Below, in pieces: positions 42,603 through 52,902 of a stretch of 64,000 nucleotides of DNA. Under the pieces are notes generated by a model, which saw nothing but the letters and a program-made list of their open reading frames with translations, had not been told where the DNA came from and made no database searches. Positions within the stretch are counted from its first letter, which is position 1. Each line of letters begins with the position of its first letter. The position numbers and the translations under genes were made by a program. Source of the DNA: Blattamonas nauphoetae (lineage: Eukaryota > Preaxostyla > Oxymonadida); assembly GCA_033064195.1 (NCBI GenBank), contig JARBJD010000060.1, forward strand, positions 1 to 64,000. Direction: 5' to 3'.

Positions 42603-44511
42603 ATGGCTGTTTGTTTGCAAAATAGTCTGACTTTTTCTTTTGACTGAAGTATATTCTGCTATTTATCTTCTTTTTCAAACTGTAGCTATTTCTGAAGAGA
42701 TTCCGCCAATCGACTATTCTTTCGATACCAAACACAAACCAATAGAAGCAAGATTGGATGGTCTCACAAGCAATCTCCACCATGAGTACAATCGTTACTT
42801 TTCAGAACTATCCACCCGCTTTCCAGCTCTTGCTGGACAGATCTGTCTTGAAGATCCAAATCCTCCTGATAAAATCAGTTCCATCTACAATATTGACAAC
42901 CATCATCAAGATTTTAGAGATCTCATGGATTTATACACGGCACAAATTGAATGGGACGATCATATTGCTCAACGGTACCAGGCTGAGCTCGCACATCAAG
43001 CCGATTGCGTTTTTGATCTCAATGATGCTTTAGGCGAATTGAGAGAAATGAAACGAAAACAAGAACGCAAAAATCGCCTAAAACTTCAGAAGGAAAGACA
43101 AAAACAGACTATGAAGAACGTTCGATCGAACAACAAACGAAGTGACGACATTGGATCACTTCCTTCCGTTTCAGGAAACCAATTCCTTCGATCCACTCAA
43201 ATGCATCCCATCTACGATACTGATGATAATGAGCCGGATACACATGCCGATTTCGACGAGAACGTGATGGACAATGAATTGGCCGACATCGAAGAGCAAA
43301 TCCGAAAGCACGGACATCAGCACCGAATGCAAAACATTCAAAAGACGCAACCATCCTCTCGTTTTCCACAGGAAACAGAAATACAGCCGAGCATTCGCTA
43401 TTCATCGAACCGTCTCCGATCTCCCCATCACACCCCACTTTTCACAAACACTGAGCATCTCAAAACAGACGACGGAACAACTGACACCTCGTTCCAGCCC
43501 ACTCCACGCGCCAAGACTCAATTCATCGAAGTGGCAGACTCCGAAGCGCCGCCAATTGCATCGCTTCGACCGACTCCGACAAAGGCAGCACAACTCGACA
43601 CTCCAAAGCGGAAAATGAGAGACCCAGAACCACACACTTTGGAGCAGACACGCACGTTCTCCAATGCGATGAAAAATGGACGGGATGAGGTGTTTGCAGA
43701 GCAGCAGAGACAGGAAAGAGAAAAAGAGGAGGAAAAGGAAAGGGAATTGGAAAGGCGAAGAGAAGAGGAAAGAGAGCAGGGAGGGGAACGAGAAAAAGCA
43801 ATGTCTGTCCATTCTCGTCGCTCATCACATCACGCCGACCAATCAGTGACTCCTCCGCTCTCAAACAAACCACAGGCACCAGTCCACCCAGACACAATCT
43901 CCAGACACACAAGGCACTCCCACCACTCACTCCACACACAACCTCCACCAGCTGCACCTTATTCGGAGCCGCAGATCGCTTCCTTCACTCCACACCAACA
44001 CCCACAGCAACACCCGCGCCATCAACCAGACGAAAGATGGGATGACGGAGAGGAGACAGGTGAGTACGGAAGTGAGAGCGAGGACGAGAGCGAGTGGAGC
44101 GAAGAGGACCGCTCGTCGTCGAACAATGGAACGCACTCGTCGTCCTTCTCGATGACCTTCCAGCGACCGAACCTCGTGCAGAGTGTCATCATCCCCCCTC
44201 CTGCCCCGACACACCTCCCGCTTGGTCGGCAGTACAGATCTGGGCCGGATATCACGTATCGGAGACACCCGCAGCGCTTTAAGGAAGAGGCTCGTTCGTC
44301 ACTCCCTCTCAGCGACAACGAAATCTCGTCCTTCCATTCTTCTGCTGCAAGTTCTCGATCTTCAGCAACAACTGAGTTTTCTTCATTCCTATCTTTCTCT
44401 TTCGCGTCGGTTTCGCCCTTTGGAAAACCTAATCTTGTCTCGTCCGTCAACACTTCGCCACCACAGCAAAGACGGATGCCCAGAGCAAATCCGTCACGCT
44501 ATAGGCGTTAA
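42603..44511 (+). CDS. Coiled-coil, disordered protein, function unknown
   Basis: Exon 1 (42603-42624, MAVCLQN) joins exon 2 (42686-44511) across a 61-nt intron ending CTGTAG; the phase fits. The protein is about 615 residues. Residues about 5-140 are helical and possibly globular (YRAELAHQ-like text, ALGELREMKRKQERKNR). The rest alternates Ser/His-rich disorder with a highly charged helix at about 340-385 (REKEEEKERELERRREEER). An acidic block (DGEETGEYGSESEDESEWSE) precedes the tail. No enzyme motif, signal peptide or family is seen. It is a neighbour of TRM6 on the same strand, about 120 bases apart. Confidence 0.6.
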
Positions 44512-44630
44512 TTTTGATATTATTTTCATTTATTAATTTATTACCATTTCATAAATGTCATTCTTTAAAAGTTAACAGCATTTGTGAAAGATCCGTCCCG
44601 TCACAAATCCTATCCAGCCCCTCATCTGTT

Positions 44631-46488
44631 ATGCTTGCTTCGTCGATCGTTCAAGATGGAGATCTCGTACATCTTCGGAGCAACATTGAAAAAGAACTCA
44701 TAATTGCAGTCAATAAAACCACGTATGCCACAGAATGTCACTCTAATCTTCGACACATCTCTCCATCCTATCTCGATCTCCACCAGATCTACAAAATTCG
44801 GTAAGAGAGATCTTGCCTATTCTCAACTGATTGGGAAAGAATTTGGGGCAACATATCTTCTTAATCCTGATGGAACTCTCACTCGAACTGAGCCGAATCC
44901 CCGTATTGATATCAACGATATAGCTCAATCATATCACAGTATTTCTTCTTAACTCCTTCAATGATTAATTTTTTGTTCCACTCTTCTCACATTAAGACTA
45001 CCTTGGTCAAAATTCTCCACCTCCTCCTCCATCCCCATCACCGTCTCCTGTCCCTGTGTCCGCTTTCCCCCAGGGCCCACAACAGACTCTTACGATCATT
45101 CAGTCTCCTTCTTCACAAGTACGTGACAATCGAAATCTGATTCCAACCGCATTGTCACAGAAAATGGCACCTGAGCAAATCATCAAAATGAAGACAGAGG
45201 GTGCGAAAGCAGAAGAGATTGTGGGCGCTCTCATCACACAATCAGCAACATTCGAAACGAAAACCGACTATTCGAAAGAGAAATACATCAAAAAGAAACT
45301 CAAAAAGTTCCATCTTCATTTTTCTCTCATTTATTCTAAAGGCATCAACGTATGATCACAATTCTACGTCCCTCTGCCCAACTGATGTGTGAATTCTACT
45401 TTCAGCACAAACCTGACAAAATTGCATATCTTCGTCCCGACACACTCGCCTATTTGATGACGTCGGCCAATATTCGAGCTGGAATGAAGCTACTCGTGTT
45501 TGATGAATGTCATGGTATTGTCACAGCTTCTGCGGGCAAAAAGATGGCTTCTTTTGGTACAATGATCAGAGCACATGCCACAAAAACAAAGTCGGATGGG
45601 GATGGCTGCACTCAATTCCTGATGACGAAGCAGGAGGTATACTTCTCTTTCCTCACTTTATTTGTCATCCAGTTACAAGTCATGCGATCTGTTCCGATGT
45701 TTGCCTTCGAGGCAGCACTCCTGAACGAACCCACATTCTTTGACTCAAGCAAGCCTCTCTTCGACCCTCCAAAGATCTTGGAACCTCAATCCTCATCTTC
45801 TGCCGGTTCTGATCTTTCTCATCCCCCACTCATCCAACCGTCCCCCCTTAACCTCTCCACGCACATCCTCTCATCGTCACTCAACCCCTTCCACTCTCAC
45901 AACACACAGTCACATCGAATCGATCTCTCGCAGAACCTCAACGAGCCGTCAGCAGCTCTCCTCCCGTCCTCTCTCGCCGCCGCTCCCATCTCCTCTCAAC
46001 TGCTGATCAGTACTTCGATCACATCACCTCAGAAAGAACTGACCGAACCAATCAAAAAAACGAAGAGGGAAGAGTCAACACCCAGCGACGACAAGACGGA
46101 AGACAAGGAGAAGAAGGGCGACAGGCAGACAGACTCGTACGAAGTCAACCAGATGAACAGAATGAGCAATCTCGTCAAGACAGTCCAGCGTGCGCTCCTC
46201 TGGGCCGACTCCCTCGTCATCGCATCGAACAACAGTGTCTTCAACGTCTTCACCACGCTCTACCCCTTCCTCTCTCTGTCCGGCTCGTTTGCTGTGTATT
46301 CGCCGTATCAGGAGCCTCTCAACGAGCTTGCAGTGTACATCAGAGACAACGGCCTGGGCGTGCAGATTGAGATCTCGCAGGGAGTGATGAGAGAGTGGCA
46401 GATCGCTCCGATGCGGACTCATCCCACAACTGACAACGTGCCTCGCGGTGGGTTTGTTTTGAGTGGGATTAAAGTGATGAATGAATGA
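44631..46488 (+). CDS. TRM6: tRNA (adenine-58-N1)-methyltransferase non-catalytic subunit
   Basis: Exons 44631-44722, 44787 to about 44944, about 45000-45310 and about 45346-46488 (with a further in-frame 36-nt intron near 45640) give a TRM6 protein in the family order. It starts IVQDGDLVHLR, then STKFGKRDLAYSQLIG, then LSQKMAPEQIIKMK with KAEEIVGALI and KEKYIKKKLKKHQR. The methyltransferase-like fold follows: ITILRPSAQLMCEFYF, RPDTLAYLMTSANIRAGMKLLVFD, then SLVIASNNSVFNV, FAVYSPYQEPL and GGFVLSGIKV at the end. TRM6 pairs with TRM61 to make m1A58 in tRNAs, including initiator tRNA. A low-complexity insert (residues about 250-360) is longer than usual. TRM61 is not in the window. Confidence 0.9.
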
Positions 46489-46557
46489 TTTGCACTTCAA
46501 AGATTTTGATTTGTGAAACAAGAATGAGGAAAATAACAACAAAATAAGAAAAATCTT

Positions 46558-48689
46558 TCACGTCGGAGGACGACCCCCTCTTTTGAGACGGAATCCAGTG
46601 AGTGTCCCATGCTCGTCGTAAATACCAAACTTCAATTTCTGTGGCGGTTTGGTAGTGGGAGATGTCGCCACTGGAGGTGAAGTGAGAGTGGGTGTGTTCG
46701 GTGTCTGTTTCCCATTTGTGTTGTCAGGGAGTGGATCAGGCAGCTTCTTCAGTTTGACAACAAATTGAGAGTTTGAAGGCTGATTTGGGTTGGGCGGGTG
46801 CGGTGGATGAGCGAGAGTCGTCGACGTGTTGATGTCAGGCTTGGGTGCTGCTGTTGCAGTTTCAGGACGGCCGAGGGGGACTGGTCTCCGTGTGATGGGG
46901 ATCAGTGGCGGAGGGATCTGGTTGATTGACAAGGGCCTGCCTCGAGAGTACGCAGCCATGTCAGGGAAGACTGGGCCTTCGATGCCGGAGTATTGTCGAT
47001 AGTGGGCGGGGGATTGGAAGGAGGAGAGGCGAGGGAGGGCTTGAGGAGAGCTCCGGGGGAGGTCGGGGAGGGGTCCGAGTTTTTTGGGAGCGATGTTGCC
47101 AAAGTTGACGTTGTGGGCGTCGATTTCATCATCCACTCTTCCTCGTGCTCGGGACAGCGACTGATCGAGTCTGGTGAAGAATGGCGCTGTTGAGAGAGTC
47201 TGACACAGATGGCCGACAGATGCATCCCAACTGGGCGGCGGTGTCAACGGCGAACGTGATGCTGGTTCAACGGGTGGAGATTGTCCTGCTGGTGTGTTGG
47301 AGATGAATGAAGTCAGCGCTCCGAACCCGCTGAGGGGGAGTGAATTTTTGTTGAGAGGCGGGAGCGGTGGGAAGAAGGCTTGTGACGTGGATGCGACTGT
47401 GGTGTGGGGAAGATCAGCTGTCTCCGCTGTTGGATGGACAGTTCGATGGATGATCATCTTTTCGAGCGCTTCGAGTCTGACGATCTCCTCTCGGAGCTGC
47501 TCTAACTCTTCGATGCTTTCGTCGATGCCGTGCTCAGCGCGTGCCAGCATTGTCGTCCATTCCGGATAATCAAGTTCAGACGCCTTCGAAAGAACCAGAT
47601 GCCATTTCGTCTCAGAACGGGCTGGTGCAGAGTCAGAGTGACTGTGGAGATGGTTGGCCAGAACAGCCATCAACGCGGCTTCGTTCTTTTTGGCGCTCGC
47701 TTCGTCGTTGATTTGGGTGTGGCCAGTGAGGGGTGTGTCAATCGTCGGGATTCGAGACGACTGGTGTGACGTGACTTGTGGCCTCTTCGTGGGAGGGTGG
47801 TTGTCAGCATTGGGGACATCAAACGGGACGATTGGGAGTTGTGAGAGAGGCACTGATTCCTGCACGATGGGAATTTCGGATTCTGTGCCGAGTTCGAGGA
47901 GGAGATCTGTTTTGTGGGCGGGCGGTTGGATCTCCGCCTTCACTTTCAGCCACTCCGCACTCTTCGCCCATTCTGGAAGCGACCCGAATCCAGTGATGAC
48001 CTTCGTGCCACGCAGGACAGTCGGCCTGTTTGGGTCGGTGGACGATGACTTGCGAAGATCGAAGGCCATCCCAAAGCTGATTCGAGCGTGTGCTGTGGTT
48101 TGTCTGTTGATGAGAGAGATGAAGGACGAGACAGTGATTGATGAGAGTGGGGTGATGGTTTTGAACGAGGAGGGAAGACGGATGAGCGAGTCGAGAGAGA
48201 AGCTTGTGTTGAGGTCTGCGTCTTGTTGTTCAGGATTCTCTTCTTTAACCAAAGCTCGAACACGAGTCAAAACATGATTAAAAATCACGCTAATCGGATA
48301 ATAATGTTTTGGATTCATGGTATGGCCGATTGCCTCAGAGAGTGTGGGCGATATGACGTACGCATCAACCTTTTCAAACATCTCCATGTCGAATTGGACC
48401 TTCTGGAGGCTTTGACCAAGGTGAGAGAAGAGCGGATTCTTTGCACTGTGAAGATCCTCCAATGATTGCGGATTATTGTCTGTTTGGCATTTCCAAATGA
48501 CGTATTGGGGCCTCCTGGGATCGGTCAGAACGGCGAAACGAATCTGCGAAAAGAATCTTGCGATTGGGATTGGATGGTAGCCCTATGACGGATTACTGGA
48601 AAAAATATGAACGATACATTGATTTTAACAGTTCCACCAAGATCACAAACATAGTGCGGCGAATGATGTAAGGATCCTTGTCTGTTCAT
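46558..48689 (-). CDS. Unknown protein with conserved-looking N-terminal domain
   Basis: Exon 1 (48689-48630) and exon 2 (48582-46558) join across a 47-nt intron into about 694 residues. The start MNRQGSLHHSPHYVCDLGGTG continues YHPIPIARFFSQIRFAVLTDP and PQYVIWKCQTDN, a compact region that reads like a folded domain I cannot name. Residues about 90-230 are mixed alpha/beta. The remaining 450 residues are Pro/Ser/Thr-rich, with one coiled coil near residues 350-375 (EELEQLREEIVRLEALEKM). No signal peptide or membrane segment is present. It converges with TRM6, with about 70 bases between stops. The 3' two thirds are GC-rich. Confidence 0.6.
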
Positions 48690-48738
48690 TGTCGTGGATT
48701 GGATGAACGAGTTCTATGAGATTCATCAAAAAAAACTC

Positions 48739-49205
48739 TCACACAAATGAAGACTGTTGATTGTATCCGGTGACAGTCCATGATAAATTGATTGTCAATT
48801 GTTGTAACGGAGGAGGGTCGAGGAATGATGAGACGTTTTGAAATGAAGTAATTGCTTTTGTTTCGTGCAATTGTGCATGTAAAAGAACATTTTGAGAGGT
48901 AGCAAGTAAATTTAGAACATGGGAATCAACATTATCTGCCTCACATATCATTCCACCAGATCTGACCCTTGAGGCCTGAATCGTGACACGAAATCCGTGA
49001 ATGAGCCGCAATTACCGTTTCAGACGAAGGGACGTTCCATTTTTCGAAGAGTTCATACAAAATTCGCCAATTTTAGTGAGAAAGAGTGTATAGATAGGAC
49101 TAGACAAGAGTCGGAGAAATGACGAATGATGAGAGCATCAGCGACGCAACGTAATCTGTAAACAAAACACTCATCTCGTGACAGACAGATGATCGGCCAT
49201 GAGAG
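48739..49205 (-). CDS. Putative small multi-exon gene, unknown
   Basis: Exon-like pieces on the minus strand: 49205 to about 49192 (MADHL), about 49150-49100 (LRCVADALIIRHFSDSC), about 49060-49015 (ELFEKWNVPSSET) and about 48974-48739 (ASRVRSGGMICEADNVDS, ending GYNQQSSFV). The last join, across an intron with GTAATT..TTCAG, keeps frame; the second join could not be settled because the frame is closed upstream at about 49070. No family is recognised. The proposed start lies three bases from the stop of the nitroreductase gene on the same strand, so transcription would be tandem. Confidence 0.35.
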
Positions 49206-49207
49206 TC

Positions 49208-49765
49208 CTAATCAATCCAAGTCACGATGTTCTCCTTTCGGTCACGGCGGCCTCCATCGACGCTCGTGTCTTTATATCCGACTGGAATGGCCAAGACGAG
49301 CTCCTCATCTTCGGGAATCTTAAGTTCAGCATCAACAATGTCCTTTCCGTGTCCCACAATCCATCCAACAGGAACGCAGCCGAGTCCGAGTCGTTCGGCC
49401 ATCAACAGAATATTTTCGATAGCAAGACCCATATCAAGGTAGCGAGTACTGATGGCTTTCTTGTTGCATGTGCAGAAAATGACAGTTGGAGCATCATAGA
49501 AGAGGATGTTCGACACTTTGAATGTTTCAGCACGTTCGGCCATTTTTGGTTCGTGCTCAAGAAGACGAACCTGGGCTTGTTTTCCAATTTTCGTGGTGAG
49601 TTCTTTATTGTTGACGACATAGAAGTGCCATGGTTGTTGGTTCCTGGCAGACGGAGCTCGTTGCGCGGCACTTATGAGTTTTTCGAGAAGGTCACGGGGA
49701 ACTGGAGTATCGAGAAACTTTCGGCAGGAGGAACGGCTGCTAATTAGTTCGTCAAGTTCTGTCAT
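49208..49765 (-). CDS. Nitroreductase-family flavoprotein
   Basis: A 185-residue intronless protein, the usual size of the FMN-dependent nitroreductase family. The start TELDELISSRSSCRKF matches the RRSxRxF opening that binds FMN phosphate. APSARNQQPWHFYVV is the typical A-P-S-x-x-N-x-Q-P-W block, and AIENILLMAERLGLGCVPVGW is the conserved helix and turn. The family reduces nitro compounds, quinones or flavins with NAD(P)H. Lack of introns among intron-rich neighbours and high resemblance to prokaryotic forms suggest acquisition from a bacterium, as is common in anaerobic protists; a phylogeny is needed to confirm. The start lies about 66 bases from the divergent gene at 49832. Confidence 0.88.
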   Translation of the reverse strand: MTELDELISSRSSCRKFLDTPVPRDLLEKLISAAQRAPSARNQQPWHFYVVNNKELTTKIGKQAQVRLLEHEPKMAERAETFKVSNILFYDAPTVIFCTCNKKAISTRYLDMGLAIENILLMAERLGLGCVPVGWIVGHGKDIVDAELKIPEDEELVLAIPVGYKDTSVDGGRRDRKENIVTWID

Positions 49766-49831
49766 TATTTCTTTCGATCTGTTACCCTTAATTCATTGTT
49801 ATTGTTGAGTTTCACGAGATCTCTTCATACA

Positions 49832-51984
49832 ATGGAACAGAATCAAGAAGACCAACTTCCTACGCCACTTGTCGAAATTATTCAAGCTTATTCCGGTCTG
49901 ATTTACGCTTCATCTATTCATCCAGACTATAGAAAACAATCTACAATGGAGACAATGGCCAATGCAAAAGAAGTATTTTCTACTCACAAACCTTTCTTAC
50001 TCTCGACAATCAATCTCACTCGAACAAATTTTGCCACTTTGTCGCCGCAAGAAATCAATGTCATGGATTGTATCTCCGACCTCCTGCACAAGGCGTTTAG
50101 CCATAGATTACTCGATTTAAAAGACATCCAGACACTTTCCCCAACCTTTCTCGACAATATTTTCTTCTTTATCACAAACCAAATTTCATCTTCCGGCGAT
50201 CTTCTCTCTGCCATGAAATGGGGAATGATATCTGGCCAAAGCTTCCCCTTGGAGGATAATGAATTCGCATTTTTCGGATTTCAATTGTTGAAAGTCCTTT
50301 TGGAACACGAATCGGATGCCATTATTGTCACGTGTCTTCACATGATCTCATCAACTTTCACCCAGGTGTCTCGCTTATTTTTGGAGACACCTGATCACCA
50401 AGACCCCCAACAATTCTTAAAGGAAAATGGGTATTCCGATATTCTTCCAAATTTCGTCTTACTCATCCCACACAAAACACTGGTCACATATCAAGGAAAA
50501 TACTTCTTGAGTATGAATATATAACTCTCCAGAACAGCAGTATGCTCTATACAATCTGCTGGATTTGTCATCCGTTGAAAGCAGATGGTTGTTGTTGGCA
50601 TATCTCGTCTCCTGCACACCGGGCACTCCGTCAGTTTGGAAGCCGAACCAGAAGAGTTTTGGAATTTCTGTGCATATTGTGACAAGACGGTTTTGTGAAG
50701 AAATAATCGGTTTCAAATCGACGATTGTCTCTATTCATTTGCTTTTGTTCTTTTTTTTTCAACAACAAGAAGCTCCTGACTGTTATCAGATATGAGCCAT
50801 CGTTGACCGTGAAATTTCCAAAGGAGGTAGGAAGAGATTATCGTGATTCACCATCAATAGTGAAACTGATGTTGATCCTCCCATTGAGAGGTGTTTTCAC
50901 CACTCAGAACGCAATACCGGGAGATACCAACTTATCAAACCATTTTCCTGAAGGTATTCCCTCCACTTGATCTGAATACTCATTCTTTCTGTCAGATGGT
51001 TCCATATTTGTGAACTGGAATGAAGATGAAATTGAATCATCATTGATGGCATCGAATCTCTTTCGATCACTGATTTCTATGATCGAAAACGGATGTTTGT
51101 TTGACAAAAACCTCGAGGATAAGGAGCTAGCACTCTTAACACGTCTGAGCGATCAACATCACACCGCAATCGATTCTAGAGATATTATGACATGTCTTGT
51201 TCAATCTGTTGAACATCACTCAAAGGGATATGCCAACGCAATAGAAACTCTGTTCTCTTCATCGACACAAATTGTCGAAGCCGTTATATCTCTTATTGGG
51301 AGATGTATCGTAAACATTCCAACGTCTCTTGTCTTGGAATTCCTAGAAGTCGGTTTATTCTCCCAAATAATGAAACATATACAATTGTACACTCTTTCAC
51401 TGAGTGTCGACGCTAATATCCATCGACCAATCCTCACAATTTTGCTTCTCTCCGTCACATTCCTATCTCCACCTGAACTGGATGAGCTTGCGAAAGATGA
51501 TGCAAATAAACGCCAATCTCTTCGTTCAATGATGCTGAAGCAAGTTTTCATACCTTCAGAAGAATACCTGGGGAAGTTGTGCGAGTGCCGATCGATAGTT
51601 GATTTCCCTCACGCAGACCTTTTTCTGTGGATATCAATAGCTCTTCTTGGACACAGCGCGCATGATGAAACAACATTCAAATGGTTAGGTTCATTCGGAC
51701 TTGTAATGTCGTTTATTGGTTGTCTCAGTCTGGTGGAAAAAGAAGACCCGATTCAGTTCACATTTTGGGAATTGCAGAACAAACACAAGGAATGGATACA
51801 GGATGGTGGAGAGACGGCAAAGAGAGGGAAAGACGTCGTCAGACTTGTCTTTCTGGAAGGACTGGAAGATCTTACCGAGCAGAAACTCGAAAACGATGGA
51901 CATGGAGATTATACAAATGCAGTCAGACTGTTTGCATTTGATTGTGGAAATCATTGGAAAATGAATGTTGAGATAGACAAATAA
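49832..51984 (+). CDS. Large helical-repeat-like protein, unknown family
   Basis: Four exons join in phase: 49832-50510, 50533 to about 50727, about 50771 to 50956 and about 50998-51984. The first intron is only 22 nt (50511-50532, GTATGAA..CTCCAG), among the shortest credible introns. The protein of about 680 residues is almost all helical, with Leu-rich segments of roughly 40 residues resembling armadillo/HEAT repeats (LLSTINLTRTNF, AFFGFQLLKVLLEH, DAIIVTCLHMISSTF, LLTRLSDQHHTAI, FLEVGLFSQIMKHIQ). No enzymatic motif is present. Helical-repeat proteins usually serve as scaffolds. The start at 49832 was preferred over an upstream TTG. Confidence 0.65.
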
Positions 51985-52213
51985 ATCACTTATTCGTCGG
52001 ACACCCAGAAAGTCACAATCGAACGACACTATCCATCCTCAACAAATATCTTCTCACCAACCGCTCATCTTTCACCAAGAGTTTGTTAGTGTTGACATTC
52101 ACATATTCATAACTGCTCTTGTCGCGTTTCACAGATTTGAACACTTTTGAAACTGAAGCAGACATCCAAAATAAGACACTGTATGCCCCTGTCCCCCCCA
52201 AATTGTTTCTCTC

Positions 52214-52737
52214 TCAAATGCAGAGCAGATATCTTCCTGTTCGCTTCTTGTACTGCCGATACTCTTCTCCAAATCTCGCCTCCAACGATTCCTCCTCGCT
52301 CTTCACAATCAGATGCAAGGCAAACATGTAATACACACTGACCACAAGTCCGATGATGTGTGGGAATGCCAGCCACAATCCAAAGGTCATAGCGTCCATC
52401 CCGAGGAAAGCCGGGTTGCGCGAGAAACGATACAGTCCCGTCGTCTTCAGTGCTTCTGTCTGCGAATTGTCGATCCCGACACGCCACAGGTCGCCAAGTG
52501 ATGTGAATGCGAAGATGAACAGGCACACACCTGCGCCAGCAAGGACAAGACCAGCATTTCGAATGTTTGAAACGAAATTGATTTTTTGACGAATTTGTTG
52601 AACTTGGAGTCTGTTGGGGAGGTAAATCCGTGCTTGGCATTTATTCCCTTCTTTTGGAGAGATATCACTTTCAGGTTGTAAATAGTGAGGAATAGAAAGG
52701 CAATAGTCAATGCCACTATTTGGCGAGCTTCGAGCAT
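52214..52737 (-). CDS. ICMT/PEMT-like membrane methyltransferase
   Basis: The C-terminal part is clear: VCLFIFAFTSLGDLWRVGID, then LKTTGLYRFSRNPAFLGMD, then YYMFALHLIVKSEEESLEARFGEEYRQYKKRTGR. RxPxxxG and EExxLxxxFGxxYxxYxxxxxR are the SAM-binding signatures of the isoprenylcysteine methyltransferase and related bacterial integral-membrane methyltransferases. The N-terminal part with a membrane segment (IVALTIAFLFLTIYNL) starts at 52737 and must join across a short intron at about 52600-52670; the donor phase could not be settled by eye. About 160-170 residues, four or five membrane segments. Whether it methylates prenylcysteine or a lipid is not visible. Confidence 0.72.
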
Positions 52738-52902
52738 CGTTGTTTGTTTTTCATGCCCATACTTCTTTTCAATTGTGTCCAACTATTTGTCCTCAGTAGA
52801 GCGATGTTGTCAGTGAAAATTATCACATCTGCTCCTCGGAAAACGACAAAAAATGAAAAAATAAATGAAATTAAGATGGTGAGATGATAGTGAATGATGA
52901 AA

